Of a DNA stretch of 64,000 nt, positions 1 through 7,873 are shown in pieces. A program made the position numbers and the translations under genes. Source of the DNA: Hymenobacter siberiensis (GTDB lineage Bacteria > Bacteroidota > Bacteroidia > Cytophagales > Hymenobacteraceae); contig NZ_JAHLZY020000001.1 of the NCBI RefSeq assembly GCF_018967865.2, positions 2,046,001 to 2,110,000 on the forward strand. Direction: 5' to 3'. Positions within the stretch are counted from its first letter, which is position 1. Each line of letters opens with the position of its first letter. Under the pieces are notes generated by a model, which saw nothing but the letters and a program-made list of their open reading frames with translations, searched no databases and was not told where the DNA came from.

Positions 1-265
1 TTTTCGCTGAAAAAACTGCCCCGGAAGCGGTTGCAGCTGCCATTGTCCTCGGCCGTGCCATCGGCGCGGAGTAGCAGGTAAGGCTCCCTGGTATCGGCTG
101 GCACGGTGATGGGCTGGCCAGCCAGCTGGCTACCCAGTGCGTTTCGCGCAGTGGTGCGTCGGGCGCGGCGCGGGCGGGTGGGGGAGTGGTGGCGGCCGTT
201 TCCGCAGCGGTGCGGGTTTGGCAACCGGCGGCCAGCAGGGCCAAGGGCAAAAAGGAAAGGTGCAT
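1..265 (-). pseudogene. META/HslJ-like lipoprotein, cut by the window edge and frameshifted
   Basis: The reading frame from the ATG at 265 begins with a lipoprotein signal peptide (MHLSFLPLALLAAGC, lipobox LAAG-C at residues 12-15), then an Ala/Thr/Pro linker and RETHW. After that, the META-domain pattern continues only in another frame: LAGQPITVP, then PYLLLRADG and GSCNRFRGSFF, up to the window edge. The two frames would join if one G were added in the GGG run near 133-135. META domains (HslJ type) occur in surface lipoproteins whose role is mostly unknown. The gene is either a pseudogene or carries a sequencing error in a homopolymer. Its 3' end lies outside the window. Confidence 0.6.
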
Positions 266-293
266 AGCAAACGCGTTGAAAGACTGATTTTAT

Positions 294-328
294 GCAAAAA
301 GGCCTGCGTTACTACGCAGGCCTTTTGC
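294..328. terminator. Bidirectional hairpin terminator
   Basis: A perfect stem, ggcctgcgt (301-309) with acgcaggcc (314-322), is flanked by A-tract and T-tract. It lies downstream of the outer-membrane protein gene (minus strand) and upstream of the broken lipoprotein gene. Confidence 0.7.
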
Positions 329-361
329 TGAACGTTATTTGCGTAGCGCTTGCCGCCGGTT

Positions 362-1189
362 CTACTTGCCCACTTTAAACGTGAGCCCGGCCCCAATAGT
401 GGACGTGCCGGCCGCCAGTCCGCTCATGGCCTGGCCGGCCGTGATATCGAGGCGCATGGCCGGAATGGGACGGAAATACATCCCCGCCGTGGTGCCGGTA
501 GTAAGGGCCTGGCGGCCATAGCCGTAGGCTTCCACAAAGAAGCCGGCCTTCTCGCTCAGGGGGCCATTGAGGGCCAGCGTGCCCAGGAACTGGCCTTTTT
601 CGATGTCTTTGGTAGTGAGGCCGCGTTGGCTGAAGCCGAAGTTGGCTTCGAGGCCGAACCGCTCGCCCAGCTGCTCGCTCACCAGTAGGCGGCCGCCGGG
701 GCCCCAAGTGGTGCCGCGCAGGCCCGGGCTGCCCGTGCCGGGCACCGCCGACTCTACCAGAATGGCTACCTGCGTACGGGTGTCGTAGTTGGGCGACAGC
801 ATGAACTTGGCCCCCACCATCACCGGAGCCCAGCCGCTGGAATCGACGCGGCCGGCTTCGGCCACCCGCGCCGGGCTGTTGTGGAAATAGGGCTGGCTCA
901 CGCGCAGCTCCATGCTGTTGAAAAAGCCGATGCGCAGGGTGGCGGCGCTCAGGCTCTGGGCCAGGCCCACGCCGCCAAACTGGCGCTGGAAGCCCGTTTC
1001 GAGCTGAAAGCGGCCGGGGCGAAGGACCTGGGCGGTGATGGTTTGGCCGGGCCGGTCGGCGCGAATGTTGCGCACGAACGGGGCATCCACATTGGGGTTG
1101 TTTTCGTCCGGCGTGTTCTGGGCCAGGGTGAGGCCGGGGCTGCCCAGCAGGGCGGCTGCGGCCAGCAGAGTGGTCTTGCGCATGGCCAT
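362..1189 (-). CDS. Outer-membrane beta-barrel protein, MetA-type transporter family (275 aa)
   Basis: A signal peptide (MAMRKTTLLAAAALL, Ala-rich, cleavage after LAQ near residue 26) precedes a region with alternating polar/apolar strands typical of an outer-membrane barrel. It contains DRPGQTITAQVLRPGRFQLE, which resembles the start of the family often named transporter or phenol-degradation MetA-like (PF13557). The chosen ATG at 1189 follows GGAGGT by a short spacing; ATGs further upstream and downstream are possible. The protein ends in FKVGK, close to the aromatic C-terminus expected of barrels but not a perfect match. A passive channel for small hydrophobic compounds would fit the family; the substrate cannot be read from the sequence. 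Confidence 0.7.
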   Translation of the reverse strand: MAMRKTTLLAAAALLGSPGLTLAQNTPDENNPNVDAPFVRNIRADRPGQTITAQVLRPGRFQLETGFQRQFGGVGLAQSLSAATLRIGFFNSMELRVSQPYFHNSPARVAEAGRVDSSGWAPVMVGAKFMLSPNYDTRTQVAILVESAVPGTGSPGLRGTTWGPGGRLLVSEQLGERFGLEANFGFSQRGLTTKDIEKGQFLGTLALNGPLSEKAGFFVEAYGYGRQALTTGTTAGMYFRPIPAMRLDITAGQAMSGLAAGTSTIGAGLTFKVGK

Positions 1190-1323
1190 AAAGACCTCCG
1201 GGGCTACGGAATAATTCAAATCGGGTTGCGCTTACATAAATTTCTTCCGATAGTACCACGAGCTTGTTTAATAATGCCACCATATGGCTGCATGACGTAC
1301 TTTTGCGTAGAATACTTCGACGT

Positions 1324-2247
1324 ATGAAAATAACCGCTACTATTGCCTTTGTGGGACTTCTGCTGGCCGCCGGGCCTTTGTTTGCGCAGCAGACTTTCCC
1401 GATTTACACGGGCACCGTGCCCGATTCGCAGCCCAGTGCGGTGCAGGAAACCAGCATTACGCTGGCCAACGGCGGCGTGCGAATTTCCAACGTGGTGCAG
1501 CCCAGCCTCACGGCTTTTTTGCCGGCGGCGGGCACGGCCAACGGCACGGCAGTCATCATTTGCCCCGGCGGCGGCTATGCCCGGCTATCCATCGACAGTG
1601 AGGGCTACGATGTAGCCAAGCGGCTGAATGAGTTCGGCGTGACGGCCTTCGTGCTGAAATACCGCTTGCCCAACGACCAAAGCCAGCCCGATAAGTCTAT
1701 CGCCCCGCTGCTCGATGCCCAGCAGGCGCTACGCCTCGTGCGCCAGCAAGCCGTCAAATACAGCATCAACCCCGAGCGCATTGGCCTGATGGGCTTTTCG
1801 GCGGGTGGGCATCTGGCGGCGTGGGCGGGCACCCAGTTTGCCAAGCCGGTGGGCGATAATGTGGGGCCGACCTCGGTGCGGCCCGCGTTTCTGGTGCTCA
1901 TGTACCCGGTCATCAGTTTCAGCGATACGCTCCGGCACCCGGCGTCGCGGGATAATTTGCTGGGTAAAACGCCTTCGGCCGAGCAAATCCGGCAGTATTC
2001 CAACGAGCTGCAGGTGACGGCCCAGACGCCGCCCACCTTCCTGGTGCACGCCGAGGACGACAAAACGGTGCCCGTCAACAACAGCATCGTGTTTTACCAG
2101 GCCTGCCTACGCCACGGCGTGCCAGCCGAAATGCACCTCTACCCCAAGGGCGGCCACGGCTTTGGCCTCAACAATAAAACCACCAAAGACCTCTGGACCG
2201 ACCGCCTACGCAACTGGCTCGACGCCAACGGTTGGCTCTCAAAATAA
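1324..2247 (+). CDS. Secreted alpha/beta hydrolase, acetyl-xylan esterase-like (307 aa)
   Basis: A signal peptide (MKITATIAFVGLLLAAGPLFAQ) is followed by an alpha/beta-hydrolase fold. ICPGGGYARLS (oxyanion region) and GFSAGGHLA (nucleophile Ser) are clear, with an Asp in HAEDDKTVP and a His in KGGHGF completing the triad. Length and motifs fit the BD-FAE/acetyl esterase group that deacetylates xylan or related glycans in the periplasm. The start at 1324 was chosen because it gives a clean signal peptide; an in-frame ATG at 1264 would bury it. A -7-like TACTTTTG lies at 1298-1305. The stop overlaps the ATG of the next gene (TAATG), suggesting translational coupling. Confidence 0.85.
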   Translation: MKITATIAFVGLLLAAGPLFAQQTFPIYTGTVPDSQPSAVQETSITLANGGVRISNVVQPSLTAFLPAAGTANGTAVIICPGGGYARLSIDSEGYDVAKRLNEFGVTAFVLKYRLPNDQSQPDKSIAPLLDAQQALRLVRQQAVKYSINPERIGLMGFSAGGHLAAWAGTQFAKPVGDNVGPTSVRPAFLVLMYPVISFSDTLRHPASRDNLLGKTPSAEQIRQYSNELQVTAQTPPTFLVHAEDDKTVPVNNSIVFYQACLRHGVPAEMHLYPKGGHGFGLNNKTTKDLWTDRLRNWLDANGWLSK

Positions 2248-3434
2248 TGCGCAATATCGTTGCCGTTGGGCTGCTGGCACTGCTGGCGGGCTGCGAGCAG
2301 AAACTTCATTCTACCAGGTCGGATGCGCGGGCGATGCCCAGCGTGGTAGTCGCGCCTGCGCCGGAACCGCCGCCCGCCGCCCTGCCGCCCGTGGCCAAAC
2401 CCAAGCCGCCGCCCGAAATTCCCGGCTGGGCGCTGCCCGCTGCCGCCGATACGATTGTGCTGCTCAACGGCCAGCCCTACCACCTGCTGCTGGCCGCCGA
2501 AACCGACTCGACCCACCGCCTCACGGCCACCTACGAGGAAACCCCCGGCCACCCCCGGCGGGTGCGCGGCTTCGAAGGGTACTATACCGTGACGCTGCGT
2601 GAGAAAACCGGCCGTCAGATTTTCAGCCGTAAGCTGCGCAAAGCCGCTTTTTTCAAAAAGGCCGGGATTGATGTCGTGACCGAGAGCGAAGCCTACCTGC
2701 CGCAGTTTCTGGGCTACAGCCGGCCGCTGGGCGCGCTGGTTTTCACCCTCGATTTTATGGTGCCCGACAGCGACGTGGGCGGCCAGGTAGTGCTGCTGCT
2801 GGACCTGGCCGGCAACGTGCTGCGCCTGAGCGAAGGCCGGGGCCCCGGCGGCGGCCCCGAGTGCGAGCCCGCGCTCTCGCCCGATGGCTGGGCCCTGCTC
2901 ACGGCCTCGGAGCTGCTGCGGCCCGGCCGCCCGCCCATGCGCCTGGAGCGGCCCGATGCCGAACTGGTGGGGGCTTCTTTTCTTAGCGATAGTACTGTGC
3001 TGGTGGTGTATGCGCCTGGCAAGGCGCACCTCATCCGCTTTGCCGATGGCCTGGAGGGCTACGGCCGCACGCCTACCGTGCAGCAGCTGCGCGCCCCCAA
3101 TGCCTTCGTGCGCAATATCCGGACCGGGCGCGTGCTGCGCCGCTTCCACTACCACGGCTTCTACGAGGAAATGGGCTACACCATCCCCAGCTTCCAGCTA
3201 CGGGCCACAGCCACGCAGTATTTGCTCGATGACAAACGTGGCCTCTACCTGCTGCCGCTGAGCGGCACGGGCGTGCCCGTCGAAATGCGCTTCGCCGCCA
3301 TGCCGCGCTTCACCCCGCCCAAACGGCTGGCCGAAGTGCGCTTTGAAATAAATAGCGCCGAAACCACCTTCGCCTTCTACGTGGACACCAGCAGCGTGCA
3401 GCCGCGCATCCGCTACCAGCGCCTGGCAGAGTAA
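2247..3434 (+). CDS. Lipoprotein of unknown function (395 aa)
   Basis: The ATG shares its A with the stop of the esterase gene. The product starts with a lipoprotein signal peptide (MRNIVAVGLLALLAGC) and a Pro/Ala-rich linker (about residues 30-60). The rest is rich in short beta strands with aspartate-containing turns, such as LLDLAGNVLRLSEG and SPDGWALLTASE, suggesting a WD40/TolB-like beta-propeller, though no family signature is definite. Coupling to the esterase suggests a common role at the cell envelope. An IS5-like element lies one base after its stop codon; the reading frame is intact. Confidence 0.6.
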   Translation: MRNIVAVGLLALLAGCEQKLHSTRSDARAMPSVVVAPAPEPPPAALPPVAKPKPPPEIPGWALPAAADTIVLLNGQPYHLLLAAETDSTHRLTATYEETPGHPRRVRGFEGYYTVTLREKTGRQIFSRKLRKAAFFKKAGIDVVTESEAYLPQFLGYSRPLGALVFTLDFMVPDSDVGGQVVLLLDLAGNVLRLSEGRGPGGGPECEPALSPDGWALLTASELLRPGRPPMRLERPDAELVGASFLSDSTVLVVYAPGKAHLIRFADGLEGYGRTPTVQQLRAPNAFVRNIRTGRVLRRFHYHGFYEEMGYTIPSFQLRATATQYLLDDKRGLYLLPLSGTGVPVEMRFAAMPRFTPPKRLAEVRFEINSAETTFAFYVDTSSVQPRIRYQRLAE

Positions 3435-3435
3435 T

Positions 3436-4416
3436 AGACTTGTTGCGAGCTATTAATCACAGATTTAAGCTGAAATTCCACAAGCCCGCACACACTCCCA
3501 GCACGTCATTGTACAGGTTCAAATTATGCAAACGTAATCGGTCTTCCAAAATTCGATAACGTTTCAATCCGCCAATGCTATGCTCTACGGTAATTCGTTC
3601 ACTTGCTTGTTTTGTATTTATTTCTCGTTGTTCATCGGTGAGTTCTTTCCCTTTCGGCTTTTTGATAGGAATAAAAACTTTCCGGCAAACGTAGTCTTTC
3701 GCGAAGCCCAAAAACCCCAGGTCCAACCGCACCTTGAACTTTTTAAACCACTCTTTATCAACTGGTAAAATGCTTTTTAGCACACTGTAGTCGTGGTGTC
3801 TTCCGCCGTAACAACGGCTGATAAAACCAATCCAGCGGATGGTCGTTGAAATAACTATCTCTTTTACGGCGTGCATTTTTTTTTACCGCTATAGTAGTCT
3901 TTTTGCATCTCTTTATTTCCTGGTCGTTGCTTGCGTTGCTCCGTTCCATCGACCAATAACGTCTCGTGTTCCTGAAAATAGGCTTCAAATTCGGCCACTG
4001 TCGTAAATTCCCGCTTTGGCGCATGCCCGGTTTGCTCCAGCGCTTCTTGGAGCACCGTAATGCCTAATTCCTGGTTGCGTTTCGCGTTGGAACCGTCCAT
4101 CCCACTGACCAATCCCAACAAATCATACGTCAAGTTTGCTTTGAAGCTGAATAGGGTGAAAAGCAGTAATTCTTCTTCTGTTTTAAGGGCTACTTCATAC
4201 GGCGCAAAAGCCCCACGTTCAATCATATCTGTTCCATTCAACCGAAAATACGCCTGCTTAAAATGCGCCAAAAGCTGCGCAAAACGCTCCGCCGTGAGTC
4301 CCGTGGCAGCACGCCATTTACGCGAAGTAGTGAGGTTTTTTACGGAAAAGTTCATGTTCTAAATTTAAGTACAGTTTGTCGAAAATTCCGCACTTCACTC
4401 ACTTCGCAACAAGTCT
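3436..4416 (-). mobile_element. IS5-family element, copy 1 (981 bp)
   Basis: Bounded by 13-bp inverted repeats AGACTTGTTGCGA and flanked by a 3-bp direct repeat AAT (3433-3435 and 4417-4419). It is the same length as the copy at 6301-7281, in opposite orientation, and encodes the same transposase proteins. The A-N-T target pattern fits the ISL2 type of IS5-family elements as I remember it. It inserted directly after the stop codon of the lipoprotein gene. Confidence 0.9.
3457..4355 (-). CDS. IS5-family DDE transposase made by -1 frameshifting (copy 1)
   Basis: Two overlapping frames make one transposase. The first (4355-3864, 163 aa) ends in LLVDGTEQRKQRPGNKE and DYYSGKKK; the second (to 3457) continues with HAVKEIVIS, HDYSVL and the Glu motif VEHSIGGLKRY. 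A run of nine A on the coding strand (3876-3884) lies at the switch, and a -1 slip there gives GKKKMHAVKE, joining the two conserved halves. This is the programmed frameshift arrangement known from several IS5-family groups. The Asp in LLVDGT, a second Asp (HDYSV or LDLGF) and the Glu in VEHS would form the DDE triad. Confidence 0.85.
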
Positions 4417-4420
4417 AATG

Positions 4421-4492
4421 TAGCGCGGACTTTTAGTCCGCGTGTGTAGTCCGCGTGTGCGCCATCCACTCGCGGACTAAAAGTCCGCGCTA
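4421..4492. repeat. Palindromic repeat pair, gcggactaaaagtccgc type
   Basis: Two inverted units face each other (tagcgcggacttttagtccg at 4421-4440 and its complement at 4473-4492), each itself a hairpin. The right unit supplies the TAG stop codon of the LRR-kinase gene on the minus strand. A related unit lies at 50624-50657, again supplying a stop codon. Confidence 0.75.
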
Positions 4493-5812
4493 CAACCCAG
4501 CCAGCACCTTTTCTATCTCCCCAAACAACGGCCGCGCCCCCGTTTCCGGCTGCCCGCAGCGCCGCTGCAAGTCCCAGAGCGCCGCGACCGCTGCCGGAGC
4601 TTTATCAGCCTCATCACAATGCGTCAATAATTCTTCCAGCAGGCAGCCGAAGGCCCGCACCTCCAACCGCTGCAAGGCCTGGGCAGTAGCAATGTCCTCG
4701 AAATTAAAGAAGCTGGCCGCGCCGAAATCGCCCAGCAAGGCATTTCCTTCGGCCGTATTCAGAATATTGTGAGCGTATAAATCGCCGTGCATGATGCCCT
4801 TTGCGTGCAGGTGCCCGGCGGAAGCCGCAATGCCCTGCGCGATGTTGAGGGCCGCTTCCAGGCTGAATGCAGTACCTGGCTTGTACACGTCGCGGGTGCA
4901 GGTGGCCAGGCTGGGCGGCCCGGCCAGGTTGCCAAACACGTCGTCAATCAGCTCCAGTACCAGGCCTTCGGCCCCGGTAGGGTGCCCGCTCACTTTGCCT
5001 TCCACCGCAATCAGGTTGGGGTGGGCCCCGGCCGCGATGCAGGCCAGCATTTCGCAGTGGGGGAGGCCGTCGCTGGTCACCGCACCCTTGAATAGCTTCA
5101 CGGCCACTTCCGTGTCTCCCACGTTGGGCCGCGTCCAACTAGCGCGGTAAATGACGCCGGAGGCCCCTTCACCCAGCTTTTCTTCCACCGCCAGCGTGTC
5201 CCAGGCAATGGGGCCGATGCGCTGCTGCGCTTCCACGCGGGCTTCGGCCACCGCGCTAAAGGGGTTGCCCGCGTAGGCCAGCCATGAGAGGCGCGGCAGG
5301 GCCAGCAGCCACTGCGGTAGTTCCCGCAGCTCATTGGCGGCAATGCGCAGCAGCTCCAGATTGGTGCACCGGGCCAGGGCTTTGGGCAGTGCGGTGAGGC
5401 GGTTTCCCGCCAGCATCAGCTTTTGCAGGTGCTGGCAATTACCAATTTCGGCGGGCAATTCCTCCAGCTGATTATCAGTAAGGATGAGCCAGCGCAGGGC
5501 CGGAGTGAGAGCCGCCGCCGGCAGCGTGCGTATCCGGTTGGCCTTGAAGCCCACCATGCTCAGCCGGGGGCATTGGCCCAGCACGGCGGGCACTTCGGTA
5601 AACTGGTTATCGGAGCAGAAAAGCACCTGCAATTTGTGCAGTCGCCCGAGGTCGTCGGGCAGCGCCGAAAGGGCGTTGCCGGTAAGGTTGAGGACTTCGA
5701 GCGTATCGGCGAGGGCGAAGATTTCGCGGGGAAATTCGGTGAGGCCTTCGGCGAGGTCGAGGCGGGTAACGCCGTGGAGCTGGCCGGCGCGCAGTTGGGC
5801 AAGGGTGTGCAT
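4490..5812 (-). CDS. Leucine-rich repeat protein kinase (440 aa)
   Basis: Residues 1 to about 200 contain seven or so LRRs of the LxxLxLxxNxLxxLP type (LEVLNLTGNALSALP, LQKLMLAGNRLTALP). The C-terminal half is a eukaryote-like protein kinase: glycine loop GEGASGVIYRA, AVKLF lysine, catalytic loop HGDLYAHNIL and DFG motif GDFGAAS. The usual HRD is replaced by HGD and the loop Lys by Tyr, but the Asp and Asn are kept. No signal peptide or membrane segment is seen, so it is likely cytoplasmic. The gene stands alone between two inverted IS5-like copies, and its stop codon lies in a palindromic repeat. LRR-plus-kinase proteins are known in bacteria, but their substrates are mostly unknown. Confidence 0.85.
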   Translation of the reverse strand: MHTLAQLRAGQLHGVTRLDLAEGLTEFPREIFALADTLEVLNLTGNALSALPDDLGRLHKLQVLFCSDNQFTEVPAVLGQCPRLSMVGFKANRIRTLPAAALTPALRWLILTDNQLEELPAEIGNCQHLQKLMLAGNRLTALPKALARCTNLELLRIAANELRELPQWLLALPRLSWLAYAGNPFSAVAEARVEAQQRIGPIAWDTLAVEEKLGEGASGVIYRASWTRPNVGDTEVAVKLFKGAVTSDGLPHCEMLACIAAGAHPNLIAVEGKVSGHPTGAEGLVLELIDDVFGNLAGPPSLATCTRDVYKPGTAFSLEAALNIAQGIAASAGHLHAKGIMHGDLYAHNILNTAEGNALLGDFGAASFFNFEDIATAQALQRLEVRAFGCLLEELLTHCDEADKAPAAVAALWDLQRRCGQPETGARPLFGEIEKVLAGL

Positions 5813-5850
5813 GGGGGCAAAGGTCGGTCGGTTTACCCGTCATCAGTGCA

Positions 5851-5993
5851 TTGCTCTTTCGGAGTGTAACTCCGAAAGCGGGCCTGTCGGGGGCTTGCAG
5901 CTCCCTCCGCTGCGAAGGCTGCCTAGGCCTCTATTGGGGGCTGCAAGCCCCCAGCAGTTCGGCTTCCGGAGTACAACTCCGAAAGAGCAGCGC
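5851..5993. repeat. Long imperfect palindrome, about 140 bp
   Basis: Outer arms gctctttcggagt and actccgaaagagc enclose a second pair, gggggcttgcagc and gctgcaagccccc, so nearly the whole segment can fold on itself. It lies between the kinase start and the end of the split gene. No coding sense is seen. It may be a miniature inverted-repeat element; no target duplication was identified. Confidence 0.6.
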
Positions 5994-6300
5994 CACCCGC
6001 TGGCGCGCGTCTGCAGGGATTAAGGCTCAGTTATCGTAATTGCTTCCGCTTTCGACAAAAGAAAGTCTATCAGCTGCATGAAAATGCTTGCCGCTTGCAA
6101 TGGAGAAGCCAAATTGTTGATGAAATAAATTCCCTCCGGCTCCAAACTGACCATTACGGGTGCCCAATTATCTGCGGGCTCTGCTTTCGCGTTTTGTAGA
6201 GAAAGCTCAAAACTTCCGTCTTCTGTCACCGATACAATAAAGCGCTGCTCAAGAAACTGCCGAGTTGCTTGGGTATCGAGCTTCTGACATTTGATGTAGT

Positions 6301-7281
6301 AGACTTGTTGCGAAGTGAGTGAAGTGCGGAATTTTCGACAAACTGTACTTAAATTTAGAACATGAACTTTTCCGTAAAAAACCTCACTACTTCGCGTAAA
6401 TGGCGTGCTGCCACGGGACTCACGGCGGAGCGTTTTGCGCAGCTTTTGGCGCATTTTAAGCAGGCGTATTTTCGGTTGAATGGAACAGATATGATTGAAC
6501 GTGGGGCTTTTGCGCCGTATGAAGTAGCCCTTAAAACAGAAGAAGAATTACTGCTTTTCACCCTATTCAGCTTCAAAGCAAACTTGACGTATGATTTGTT
6601 GGGATTGGTCAGTGGGATGGACGGTTCCAACGCGAAACGCAACCAGGAATTAGGCATTACGGTGCTCCAAGAAGCGCTGGAGCAAACCGGGCATGCGCCA
6701 AAGCGGGAATTTACGACAGTGGCCGAATTTGAAGCCTATTTTCAGGAACACGAGACGTTATTGGTCGATGGAACGGAGCAACGCAAGCAACGACCAGGAA
6801 ATAAAGAGATGCAAAAAGACTACTATAGCGGTAAAAAAAAATGCACGCCGTAAAAGAGATAGTTATTTCAACGACCATCCGCTGGATTGGTTTTATCAGC
6901 CGTTGTTACGGCGGAAGACACCACGACTACAGTGTGCTAAAAAGCATTTTACCAGTTGATAAAGAGTGGTTTAAAAAGTTCAAGGTGCGGTTGGACCTGG
7001 GGTTTTTGGGCTTCGCGAAAGACTACGTTTGCCGGAAAGTTTTTATTCCTATCAAAAAGCCGAAAGGGAAAGAACTCACCGATGAACAACGAGAAATAAA
7101 TACAAAACAAGCAAGTGAACGAATTACCGTAGAGCATAGCATTGGCGGATTGAAACGTTATCGAATTTTGGAAGACCGATTACGTTTGCATAATTTGAAC
7201 CTGTACAATGACGTGCTGGGAGTGTGTGCGGGCTTGTGGAATTTCAGCTTAAATCTGTGATTAATAGCTCGCAACAAGTCT
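6301..7281 (+). mobile_element. IS5-family element, copy 2 (981 bp)
   Basis: The same 13-bp terminal repeats (AGACTTGTTGCGA) and length as copy 1, inverted relative to it. Its own 3-bp duplication AGT lies at 6298-6300 and 7282-7284. Because each copy has a matched target repeat, the two arrived separately and no inversion between them has occurred. Confidence 0.92.
6362..7260 (+). CDS. IS5-family DDE transposase made by -1 frameshifting (copy 2)
   Basis: Frame one runs 6362-6853 and frame two to 7260; the A9 slip site is at 6833-6841. The translated proteins are identical to those of copy 1, so the copies are very recent duplicates. DGTEQRKQRPG and YYSGKKK precede the slip; VEHSIGGLKRY carries the likely catalytic Glu. 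Confidence 0.87.
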
Positions 7282-7332
7282 AGTATTCTTTGCCCATTTT
7301 TGAAGGGTCGTTTCTTGTGATATTTGAAAAAT

Positions 7333-7869
7333 ATGCAACACCTAACAATTGCTGACCGACTGAAAGAAACTTCAATCCGAGGGCGGGTAGCCTTTGGTAT
7401 TACTTGTCTGGAAATATATTTCGAACACCTGAATCTGCAAGATGATACTTTGGTGAAAGGGCTTTTGGAAAAGATGTGGGAGTTTGTTTCATCCAACTCA
7501 TTAGATAAATGGGAGTATGAGATTAAAGGATTTTTACCAATTATTGTCTTAAATAGTAGCGCCAGCGAGAAATTCGAAAACGTCTCTTTTTTGAAACATT
7601 CGCAGTCCAAAGCGTATGAGAAGATGTACCTGTCTCTCCCAGAAACATTGGTCACAATGATAGATACAGTTGCAGATATTGGCTTTGATAATTTGTATGC
7701 AGGTACTACTGGTTACAGCAAAGGCACATTTGATGAAACAATGAGTGTAATTGATTTGATGAATGAATCACAATTGCCATTACCTGATTTAGCTCGGTTT
7801 GAAAGGTCGGAATTTTCGGAATTCCATGGCTGGGGAGATGCAGTAAATAAGGAGTTTTTCGCAGCTTAA
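7333..7869 (+). CDS. Uncharacterised protein, AT-rich gene (178 aa)
   Basis: The ATG at 7333 begins MQHLTIADRLKETS; a TTG at 7324 could also start. It lies 35 bp from, and divergent to, the gene split by the IS. Base composition is clearly lower in GC than the neighbours, and the codon use suggests acquired DNA. The protein is acidic, soluble and mostly helical, without signal peptide. I recognise no family; small AT-rich genes of this kind often belong to polymorphic-toxin immunity sets, but nothing here shows that directly. Confidence 0.6.
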   Translation: MQHLTIADRLKETSIRGRVAFGITCLEIYFEHLNLQDDTLVKGLLEKMWEFVSSNSLDKWEYEIKGFLPIIVLNSSASEKFENVSFLKHSQSKAYEKMYLSLPETLVTMIDTVADIGFDNLYAGTTGYSKGTFDETMSVIDLMNESQLPLPDLARFERSEFSEFHGWGDAVNKEFFAA

Positions 7870-7873
7870 CCCC

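Larger units (their letters stand above)
6020..7297 (-). pseudogene. Small gene (97 codons) split by IS5 copy 2
   Basis: If the IS (6301-7281) and one AGT repeat are removed, the ATG at 7297 joins to 6300 in frame: MGKEYYIKCQKLDTQATRQ and onward to ITEP at 6020, 97 aa in all (13 + 281 bases). The IS entered after the first four codons. The protein is not recognised: a small cytoplasmic alpha/beta protein with no signal peptide. The inserted DNA lies in the same span, so coordinates cover both pieces. Because the gene is otherwise unmutated, the insertion looks recent. Confidence 0.8.

Noticed and set aside
3436..7281. Composite transposon made of two IS5-like copies and the kinase gene
   Set aside because: Each IS has its own matching 3-bp duplication, so the copies inserted independently; no outer duplication spans the pair.
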